Assembly: GCA_022511385.1 (NCBI GenBank)
Contig: JAFLRN010000022.1
Coordinates: forward strand, 1 to 37,471
Reading direction: 5' to 3'
DNA: 37,471 nucleotides
From: Acetatifactor sp.
Lineage (GTDB): Bacteria > Bacillota > Clostridia > Lachnospirales > Lachnospiraceae
The translations under genes and the position numbers were made by a program. Under the pieces are notes generated by a model. It was given only the letters and a program-made list of their open reading frames with translations, did not search any database and was not told the DNA's origin. Positions 8,788 through 15,765 of the stretch are shown here, piece by piece. Position 1 is the first letter of the stretch. Each line of letters starts with the position of its first letter.

Positions 8788-8841
8788 TTGTCCCAGGCTT
8801 ATTTTTTTCCTACTATATAGGTATAAGGGTATTAATACCCT
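8788..8841 (+). promoter_or_regulatory. Promoter with 16-bp palindrome at the start point
   Basis: TTGTCC (8788-8793) and TACTAT (8811-8816) are 17 bp apart. The perfect palindrome AGGGTATTAATACCCT (8826-8841) lies where transcription would begin, a usual place for a repressor operator. The promoter would drive the lipoprotein gene at 8976. Confidence 0.5.
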
Positions 8842-8975
8842 ATATGCGTGGAGATTCCGGGTGAGGTAGACGAAAACTATTTGAAAGCGGCCTGGGGAAA
8901 GGAGTATATGGCTGGGAAGTAAATGGAACGATATAACGCTGAATAATAAAAAATACAGAAGGTGAGGAGAATTAG

Positions 8976-10703
8976 ATGAAAAAAAACAAATTAGCGTGCT
9001 TATACATGATATGTTTGTGTTTCATATGCGGAACCTTATCCGCATGTGGACAAAAGGAAGAAACACCGGATATAACAGATTCCAATCCTAGTTTTGGAGA
9101 ACTGACTGCAAATAGGACACTGGAACAGGGGGATGGCGCCAAGGCGCGTGAACTGACCCAGGAGGAAATCAAGTTTTTTGATGACTATCTATTTTTGTCG
9201 GAAAATATTGGTTTTTTGCTTTCCACTTACAGAACACCGGAGGAGATTGATCTAAATGAGCTTTTTTATAGCGGTGCAGGAATTTCAAGTGGTTCTCTGA
9301 CGAAGGAGGAAAAGGCAGATTATCTGAAGGCCTCCGGAGGCACAGAGATTTATACGGATGTGGTTCATCTGACTACGGCAGAAATAGATGATTATCTGTT
9401 TGAAAAGACGGGACTTACCAGTGCCCAGATGAAAAATAAGCTGGACTGGGTCTACAGTGCGCAGACGGATACCTGGTATCATCAGGCAGGTGATACAAAT
9501 ATCCGGATGTTCGACTGTGTGAGCGGTACAGTGGCAGGGGATGTATATACACTTCATATGCAGACGGGGGATACAGGGACCGGATACCGTTCGGAGCTTT
9601 ATGAGACTGTTATAAAGAAAAATGGAGATTCGTATCAGTTTGTTTCAAATCGTTTCATGGAAGAGGAAGGAAAGATAGAAGACCAGTCCTTTGAAATCAC
9701 CCTTGCGCCCTGGGGAAAAGTGACCTTTGCATCCTATGTGCCTGAAGAAAACGGGGAGCCCACTACTGACGTGACATTTCGGATTATACAGGACGGTAAG
9801 GTTCTCATGACATTAAATGGTGTATCCAATGACAATATCCGTACGAACCAGTGTTTTCTAAGCTTGGACGCGGTTTCATTTCCGGATTTTAACTCGGACG
9901 GGTATATGGATCTGATCACAATTGCCAGCTATGACTTTGCTTCAGGTCCGGATGCTGGTAAAGGATTTGCAGAGGCAAGGATTTACAGCGGCAATGAATA
10001 CGGATATTTCGTGTATGAGCGCAGCATGTCCGAGAACGCCAATTCCGCCCTGGCTGAGCTGACAGTAAGAAATGTGCTGGACTTCCTCGGTGCCGGCAGG
10101 GGCCATGCCTCTGCGGGAGGACAGAACTCTGCAGGCGGACAGACCGGACCCGGGGTACAAAAGGACATCACGGCTGCCAAAACAGGTACGGCATGGAAGG
10201 ATGCCTATATAGAGATACTAAACAATGTAGAGCCGTATCAATGGTCCGGATTTACGTTGATCTATCTGGATGATGACGATGTGCCGGAGCTTGTTATGGC
10301 AGGAATTGACGAGGCAACAGGAAATGTATTGGTGGCATATACAGAGGACGGCATGAAGGAAAATCAGTTAAACCGTTTATATTTTTCTTATATAGAACGG
10401 GGGAATCAGCTCTGCAATTCGGAGGGGTTGATGGATTACTATTATGACCTGGTGTTGACTTTGCAGGATGGTCAGTTGGTTTTGACGGATCAGGGTTATT
10501 ATGGAGCAGAGGACAATTCCAACGTCCAATTTGATGAAAAAGGTGAACGGATTTATCGATACGAGTGGAACGGAAAGCAGGTCACAAAAGACGAGTATGA
10601 AAAGGAACTGAATGCAGTCTATGACCAATCAAAGGCGGTACCTTGTTATGACTGGAATGAATTGTATTCCGCAGAGGAAATGATTACGAAATTAACTAGA
10701 TAG
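8976..10703 (+). CDS. Large lipoprotein with FG-GAP/VCBS-like calcium-loop segments
   Basis: This 575-residue protein has a signal peptide and lipobox LSAC (lipidated Cys24). After an acidic N-terminal region with no family I recognise, a segment FPDFNSDGYMDL near residue 310 has the Asp-rich loop of FG-GAP/VCBS repeats. A Gly/Ala/Ser-rich linker (about 375-395) leads to a C-terminal domain starting AYIEILNN, with IYLDDDDVPELVMA, a pattern common in secreted Lachnospiraceae proteins of unknown function. It should sit on the outer face of the membrane. Between a GH43 gene and a GH25 gene it may bind glycan or wall, but this is inference from position only. Confidence 0.82.
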   Translation: MKKNKLACLYMICLCFICGTLSACGQKEETPDITDSNPSFGELTANRTLEQGDGAKARELTQEEIKFFDDYLFLSENIGFLLSTYRTPEEIDLNELFYSGAGISSGSLTKEEKADYLKASGGTEIYTDVVHLTTAEIDDYLFEKTGLTSAQMKNKLDWVYSAQTDTWYHQAGDTNIRMFDCVSGTVAGDVYTLHMQTGDTGTGYRSELYETVIKKNGDSYQFVSNRFMEEEGKIEDQSFEITLAPWGKVTFASYVPEENGEPTTDVTFRIIQDGKVLMTLNGVSNDNIRTNQCFLSLDAVSFPDFNSDGYMDLITIASYDFASGPDAGKGFAEARIYSGNEYGYFVYERSMSENANSALAELTVRNVLDFLGAGRGHASAGGQNSAGGQTGPGVQKDITAAKTGTAWKDAYIEILNNVEPYQWSGFTLIYLDDDDVPELVMAGIDEATGNVLVAYTEDGMKENQLNRLYFSYIERGNQLCNSEGLMDYYYDLVLTLQDGQLVLTDQGYYGAEDNSNVQFDEKGERIYRYEWNGKQVTKDEYEKELNAVYDQSKAVPCYDWNELYSAEEMITKLTR

Positions 10704-10823
10704 ATATAATGCTGTGGTGAAAAACAAGAGAAAAGATGAGAATCGAAAGTATTGTTGCATTTTAGAAACGAAAAATGTTGTTTTAGATAGAATTTTTGCA
10801 TTTTTTGAAAGAAATCCTGCAAA

Positions 10824-10847
10824 TGCCCCCGGCTGGCCCTGGGGGCA
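10824..10847. terminator. GC-rich hairpin after the FG-GAP lipoprotein gene
   Basis: TGCCCCC (10824-10830) pairs with GGGGGCA (10841-10847) across a 10-base loop. A T-tract is missing, so it is a weak terminator candidate. The surrounding gap (10704-11031) is AT-rich and otherwise holds a possible promoter TTGAAA-17-TAAAGT (about 10904-10932) and the palindrome noted at 10988. Confidence 0.4.
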
Positions 10848-10987
10848 CTTGTATGCCGTAAAATGCTAAATTGGCCGTGTTTTGCATAGTTTCTTTTGTC
10901 CTTTGTTGAAAAACGCTTGCCTCTATGTTAAAGTTTTGGAAAAGATTTCTAAAAAAAGTGATAGCACATCGAGGAAAAATAATGAGA

Positions 10988-11005
10988 TTTGATTACATAA
11001 TCAAA
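10988..11005. promoter_or_regulatory. 18-bp inverted repeat upstream of the GH25 gene
   Basis: TTTGATTA-CA-TAATCAAA forms perfect 8-bp arms with a 2-bp centre, 26 bp before the GH25 start codon. It may be a regulator site or an AT-rich leader hairpin. Confidence 0.35.
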
Positions 11006-11031
11006 GTAAGTGAAGGGTTAAGGAATATCAT

Positions 11032-11772
11032 ATGAAATTAAGACGGAAGGGGTATATTGCCATAGCTGGAGGAATCCTTGTGCTGTTGTTCGCGGCTGCA
11101 GCTGTGTTGGTGTATGCGGTTTACTTTGGCTATTATCATGTCAACGGTTCCCGTGCGGCAAAGTATCCGATACACGGTGTGGATGTGTCCCACTATCAGG
11201 GTGAAATCGACTGGGATGCGCTGACGACTCAGGATATACAATTTGCTTACATCAAGGCCACGGAAGGAAGCTTTTACGTGGATGAGCGCTTTGCAGAAAA
11301 CTATCGTGGGGCAAAGCAGACTGGACTGAGGGTGGGTGCCTATCATTTTTTCAGCTTTGACAGCCCGGGGGCTACTCAGGCGGAGAATTTCATAGCGACA
11401 GTGGAGCCTTTCGACGGGATGCTTCCCCCAGTGGTGGATGTGGAATTTTACGGAAATAAGGAGGCAGATCCACCCGACCCGGAGGAGGTGCGGTTCCAGC
11501 TTCAGACTTATCTGGATGCTGTGGAGGCGGCCTATGGGCTGCGTCCTGTTATCTATGCAACCTATGAATCCTGGGAACTGTATATTGTGAATCAGTTTGA
11601 TGATTATCCTTTGTGGATCCGCGACATCTGGAAACGGCCGGATACCTCTGTGGACTGGATTTTTTGGCAGTATACCAACAGGGGACGGCTGAAGGGATTT
11701 TCTGGCGAAGAGGCTTATGTGGATCTGAATGTATTCAAGGGGAGTTTCGAGGAGTGGGAGCGATGGCAGTGA
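11032..11772 (+). CDS. Membrane-anchored GH25 lysozyme (N-acetylmuramidase)
   Basis: This 246-residue protein has one transmembrane helix at about residues 9-34 followed by a GH25 catalytic domain. The family pattern is clear: HGVDVSHYQGEIDW (Asp51), FAYIKATEGS, VGAYHFF and the catalytic pair in VVDVEF (Asp136 and Glu138), ending with a WIFWQYT strand. GH25 enzymes cut the MurNAc-GlcNAc bond of peptidoglycan. The helix has no obvious cleavage site, so the enzyme should stay bound on the outside of the membrane and act on the cell's own wall or on debris. The start follows a weak AAGG ribosome site. It stands between sugar-degrading genes but has separate upstream and downstream control regions. 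Confidence 0.93.
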   Translation: MKLRRKGYIAIAGGILVLLFAAAAVLVYAVYFGYYHVNGSRAAKYPIHGVDVSHYQGEIDWDALTTQDIQFAYIKATEGSFYVDERFAENYRGAKQTGLRVGAYHFFSFDSPGATQAENFIATVEPFDGMLPPVVDVEFYGNKEADPPDPEEVRFQLQTYLDAVEAAYGLRPVIYATYESWELYIVNQFDDYPLWIRDIWKRPDTSVDWIFWQYTNRGRLKGFSGEEAYVDLNVFKGSFEEWERWQ

Positions 11773-11822
11773 TGTGTAGAGAAAATAAGTAAAAATGTCA
11801 TAAAATGCAATAATTTGTTCAT

Positions 11823-11874
11823 ATCTTGCAAAATAATCTATTATTTTGATGAATAAAAGATTATTTTGCAAGAT
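11823..11874. promoter_or_regulatory. 17-bp perfect inverted repeat
   Basis: ATCTTGCAAAATAATCT (11823-11839) is repeated in reverse complement at 11858-11874 across an 18-base AT-rich centre. It lies after the GH25 stop and before the promoter of the GH43/GH31 operon. It could be a weak AT-rich terminator or, more likely, paired regulator sites, since the right arm runs straight into the direct repeats next to it. Confidence 0.5.
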
Positions 11875-11945
11875 TTCCTGCATAACAGAATGATTTTCTG
11901 CATAACGGAAAAATTATTGAATAGTTTCCTTGCAATTGGTATAAT
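11872..11945 (+). promoter_or_regulatory. Promoter of the GH43-GH43-GH31 operon with tandem activator-type repeats
   Basis: Two adjacent 20-bp direct repeats (GATTTCCTGCATAACAGAAT at 11872-11891 and GATTTTCTGCATAACGGAAA at 11892-11911) end 5 bp before a -35 element TTGAAT (11917-11922). A 17-bp spacer leads to a perfect -10 TATAAT (11940-11945). Direct repeats with about two helical turns per unit, abutting -35, are the usual layout of AraC/XylS-type activator sites. The regulator gene is not in the window. Confidence 0.6.
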
Positions 11946-12089
11946 GAACATATAACTATGAAGCATCCAACGATAAATCCAATGATAATGGCCCAAAATG
12001 AAGTGCGACAGAAAAAATTATAAGAAGTGTATTGTTAAAGCGTATAAAAAAGAAGTATCGACAATGGGTACGTGAAAGGAGCATAAAAG

Positions 12090-13769
12090 ATGGTAGTGTA
12101 TGAAAACAAAAAGGCAAAGCTGTTGGTATATACAAGACAGCCATCAGAAACCACATATCCAGCAGGCCTGGCCCGGAGCATCCATTTTGCCGTAAGTTGT
12201 GATGGCGGACCGTTTCGGCCCCTCCACAACAATTACGGCATTTTGTTTGCCAAGGCCCAGATCAGCGATGATAACACGATTCTTCCAAAAGGAGTGAAAG
12301 AGCCGGTCGTTTTTCCCATGTCCGGGGGCTGCTTCGGTATTGCAGCAGAGAGAGTAAACGAGGACGGGAGCTTTGACGGAAGCTGTCGGGCTCACATGCT
12401 GCTGTGGAAAACGGTGGATTTTATCCGTTTTCACTGTGAGGGCCTGGTGGAAAAAGCAAGTCTGGATTTGAGCCATGTATCCCGAGAGTGCACTTTGATC
12501 GAGGGAGAGTCTGTAGAAGGCAGCGCGGTCGAAATTGATGCCGGTCTCTGCGACCGCATCCGACAGAATTGGATGCAGATTCGCCATGTAGATACATACC
12601 TGCCTGAGAGCGTGACGCTTGCATCGGAACAGGAACTGGAGGATTTTCTTGCCGTTTCAGTCTATTCCGATGGCTCCACAGCTTTGAAAAAGGTGGAATG
12701 GGAGAAGGAAACGGTGGATTTTTCCACTCCCGGCACTTATCAGGTAAACGGAACACTATATGACAGGAAGTACCCATTCCCGTTGGCACAAGGATATGGG
12801 GACCCGGTGCTTTTTCAATGGGAGGGAAAATGGCATTTCCTCGGGACGAATGACAATCTGAACGATATTGGGATTTACATCCGGGAGTCAGAAACCATAG
12901 AGGGGCTTTTTTCAGAGGGAGTCAAGGAGCATCTTATCCTGGGTGTAGACGAAGAAAAAGGGTTTGTTCAGACCTTCTGGGCGCCGGAATTTCATATGAT
13001 CGGCGGTGAGCCCTATATTTTATTTGCCGTGGGCGGCAAGGAATGGGGACCGCAGTGTTACCTGATGAAGCTGAAAAACGGTGGTAGAATTATTGAGCCA
13101 GACGGATGGGAGACCCCGGTGAAGGTTCTTCGACAGGACGGCAGTCCCCTTGCAGCGGACGGAATCACCTTGGATATGACATATCTGTTGGCGGGGGGCA
13201 ATTCCTACATGGTATGGTCCTACCGTCAGCATATTGGAACGCCGAAGGATACGGGGTCCATGCTGTACATTGCCCGTGCAGATGAGAAGAAGCCTTGGCA
13301 GTTGGCGGGAGAGCCGGTACTGTTGTCGCGGCCTTTGTTTGGATGGGAAAATGTGAGCGGAACAATCAACAACGAAGGACCCCATGGCTTTGTCCATAAC
13401 GGGAAGGTATATCTTACCTATTCCGGTGGTGATGCCTGTGGTTACACCTATGTGCTGGGCCTTCTGACCGCAGACGAGATACAGGACCTGACAGATATTA
13501 CGGTTTGGGACAAAAGCTGTACACCCATTCTTTCCTTCTATTCTGTGGAAGGAGAGTACGGTCCCGGGCACAATTCCTTCTTTGTGGATGATGACGGAAA
13601 CCTGATGATTGCCTACCACGGGGAGACATCCCTAGAATCCCGCCTGCGCTGCGACGGCATCCGGCGGGTACATTTTGACATCCACGGCGAGCCGGTCTTT
13701 GACATGTCAGCAGAGCGGGACCTGAACCCAGCCCTGTCCCAGGTATCTATGCAGGTTATGATTAAATAA
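12090..13769 (+). CDS. GH43-family enzyme with N-terminal modules, first paralogue
   Basis: This is a 559-residue protein. Residues 1-165 form an N-terminal region seen also in the next gene. Residues about 172-225 look like a bacterial Ig-like domain (VSVYSDGSTALKKVEW through TPGTYQVNG). Residues 232-559 are a GH43 propeller with Asp238 in YGDPVLF, Asp362 in TLDMT and Glu429 in NNEGPHG as the likely catalytic triad. No signal peptide is present, so it should work in the cytoplasm on imported oligosaccharides, possibly arabinose- or xylose-containing. AGGAG lies 9 bases before the start. It is first in an operon with the second GH43 and GH31. Confidence 0.88.
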   Translation: MVVYENKKAKLLVYTRQPSETTYPAGLARSIHFAVSCDGGPFRPLHNNYGILFAKAQISDDNTILPKGVKEPVVFPMSGGCFGIAAERVNEDGSFDGSCRAHMLLWKTVDFIRFHCEGLVEKASLDLSHVSRECTLIEGESVEGSAVEIDAGLCDRIRQNWMQIRHVDTYLPESVTLASEQELEDFLAVSVYSDGSTALKKVEWEKETVDFSTPGTYQVNGTLYDRKYPFPLAQGYGDPVLFQWEGKWHFLGTNDNLNDIGIYIRESETIEGLFSEGVKEHLILGVDEEKGFVQTFWAPEFHMIGGEPYILFAVGGKEWGPQCYLMKLKNGGRIIEPDGWETPVKVLRQDGSPLAADGITLDMTYLLAGGNSYMVWSYRQHIGTPKDTGSMLYIARADEKKPWQLAGEPVLLSRPLFGWENVSGTINNEGPHGFVHNGKVYLTYSGGDACGYTYVLGLLTADEIQDLTDITVWDKSCTPILSFYSVEGEYGPGHNSFFVDDDGNLMIAYHGETSLESRLRCDGIRRVHFDIHGEPVFDMSAERDLNPALSQVSMQVMIK

Positions 13770-13825
13770 TTTTTTACATAAGAAGCAGTCACTTGCAATA
13801 TAACACCACAAAAAGGAGAAATCCC

Positions 13826-15649
13826 ATGAAACTGCTATGTTATACACGAACCCCAATGGAAGACGAAATATATTCCACAAAGCTTGCCTACAGCATGCAC
13901 CTTGCCCTGCAGGAGGCGGACGGGACCATCCTTCCTCTGAATCACAATTCCGGTATCCTATATGCAAAAGCTACACAGAATCCGGATGGAACGCTAAATG
14001 CGAAGAGCCTGAAAAATCCCTGGCTCTTTTCCATGGCTGATGGGACCTTTGGCATCGTGGCCCAGAGAATAGAACCTGACGGCAGTGATGACCAGACTGC
14101 GGCAGGAAAACTATTATTTTTTACTTCCAAAGATTTGATTTATTATCAGGAGCGGTCGCTTCTTGAGTTGGGGACAGCTGCGATCATTGTGGACGCAGTG
14201 TGCGGTTATTCTCCTGAGATAAAAAAGTATCAGCTTCTGTGGAAGGAGAAGGATGGGAGCGGCTTTCTTTTGGAGACAGACAGCTTGGAGAACATTGCGG
14301 CTGACAATGCAAAAAAGAAGTTGTCAGCGGAGGTTTTCTGGGGTGAATCTGCGTCAATACAGCAGTTATCTACTGAAAGTCTGCCGGAGGGTGCGGTGCC
14401 TCGAAATGTTCTGGAGATTTCCGATGAGCTTGCAGCCAGGCTGAAGGTACGTTTTCTGACACCGGTAAATGTGGCCAATGAGGTGCCGGATTGTGTGACA
14501 GCGGCATCCTTGGAAGAACTGAAAGCCGTCAGAGCGGTAGCCCGATACAGCGATGGCAGTACCGTGGAAAAGCGAGTGGATTGGTATGCAGATGAAATAG
14601 ACTGGACTACGCCCGGACGGTATATGATAGAGGGCAGGATTCATCAGGACAGGTTTGAATTCCCCGTTGCCTGGCATAAGGCGGATCCCTGCATCGGGAA
14701 ATGGAATGGAAAATACTATTTTATCTCTACCAATGACCTGGACCATGAGCACACCATTTTTATGAGGGAGGCGGACAGTATTCCCGGTCTGGTTACAGCT
14801 CAGCAGGTGAAGATTCTGGATGCCTATACCTATCCCCATCTGGGCAATCTGCTCTGGGCTCCGGAGCTGCATGTGATAGATGACAGGCTGTATGTGTTCC
14901 ATGCGGGAACGCCCCAGGCTTTTCTGGAAGAACAGTCCCATGTAATGGCCCTGAAGGAGGGCGGCAACCCTATGAAGGCATCTGATTGGGAAATGCCGCG
15001 GCGAGTGGTAAGAAAGGATGGAAGCCCTCTTTATGGAGGTGAGGGTATCACCCTTGACATGACGGAATTTGAAGTGGGCGGAAAGCATTATGTATGTTGG
15101 TCCCAACGCCAGTTTCAACCGGTGGATCAGGGAGCGTGGCTGTATATTGCCGAGATTGATCCCAAGGAGCCCTGGAAGCTGACTACCGACCCGGTTCTTC
15201 TTTCCATGCCAGAGTACGGCTGGGCAAACAACCATGCCTTTGTGGATGAGGGGCCTTATGCGCTGATCACGAAGGATAAGGTTTACCTTACCTTCTCCAG
15301 CGCGGCAGTGGACAGCACTTATGTGGTGGGGCTTTTGTCGGCGGACCCTGATGCGGATCTGTTAAATCCGGAGAGCTGGGTGAAGGAGAATTATCCCCTG
15401 CTTTCCTCCCGCAGCGTGGAGGGGGAGTTTGGCACCGGCCACAATGCCTATGTGACGGATGATGACGGCCTTGTGTGGAATACTTATCACGCAAGACCCG
15501 GTGTGGACGGCCCCAGAAGCTCGGGTATCCGGCGGGTACATTTCAATGCGGAGGGATTTCCGGTTCTGGATATGACGGAAGAATTGGATTTAATCCCGGA
15601 GCTGGCAGCGGTGAAGATGGAGATTGTGGTGCCGGAAAGTGATTCATAG
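13826..15649 (+). CDS. GH43-family enzyme with N-terminal modules, second paralogue
   Basis: This 607-residue protein has the same layout as its upstream neighbour. The N-terminal part starts MKLLCYTRTP and matches LLVYTRQP of the first; the Ig-like segment (VARYSDGSTVEKRVDW, then TPGRYMIEG) is at about 235-272; the GH43 propeller runs from about 283 to 600 with Asp287 (ADPCI), Asp411 (TLDMT) and Glu475 (VDEGPYA). The two genes arose by tandem duplication and have since diverged. I chose the ATG at 13826 because AAGGAG precedes it by 8 bases; an upstream in-frame ATG at 13793 has no ribosome site. There is no signal peptide. Substrate preference cannot be read from sequence alone. Confidence 0.88.
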   Translation: MKLLCYTRTPMEDEIYSTKLAYSMHLALQEADGTILPLNHNSGILYAKATQNPDGTLNAKSLKNPWLFSMADGTFGIVAQRIEPDGSDDQTAAGKLLFFTSKDLIYYQERSLLELGTAAIIVDAVCGYSPEIKKYQLLWKEKDGSGFLLETDSLENIAADNAKKKLSAEVFWGESASIQQLSTESLPEGAVPRNVLEISDELAARLKVRFLTPVNVANEVPDCVTAASLEELKAVRAVARYSDGSTVEKRVDWYADEIDWTTPGRYMIEGRIHQDRFEFPVAWHKADPCIGKWNGKYYFISTNDLDHEHTIFMREADSIPGLVTAQQVKILDAYTYPHLGNLLWAPELHVIDDRLYVFHAGTPQAFLEEQSHVMALKEGGNPMKASDWEMPRRVVRKDGSPLYGGEGITLDMTEFEVGGKHYVCWSQRQFQPVDQGAWLYIAEIDPKEPWKLTTDPVLLSMPEYGWANNHAFVDEGPYALITKDKVYLTFSSAAVDSTYVVGLLSADPDADLLNPESWVKENYPLLSSRSVEGEFGTGHNAYVTDDDGLVWNTYHARPGVDGPRSSGIRRVHFNAEGFPVLDMTEELDLIPELAAVKMEIVVPESDS

Positions 15650-15662
15650 GCCGACATGAGGC

Positions 15663-15720
15663 GAAGGCTGAATAGAAGGCTGAATAGAAGGCTGAATAGA
15701 AGGCCGATTAGAAGGCAGTA
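15663..15720 (+). repeat. 12-bp tandem repeat between GH43 and GH31 genes
   Basis: GAAGGCTGAATA is repeated exactly three times (15663, 15675, 15687), followed by a variant GAAGGCCGATTA (15699) and a partial fifth unit (15711). It is non-coding, in the transcribed spacer of the operon, and likely varies in copy number by slippage. Confidence 0.9.
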
Positions 15721-15765
15721 GAGAAGTTTGAGAAACCGAAAAAGAGAGGATAGGAGAAAACTGAT

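Noticed and set aside
8577-8864. 95-residue open frame after the first GH43 gene
   Set aside because: AT-rich, no ribosome site, crosses two hairpins and a promoter with an operator-like palindrome.
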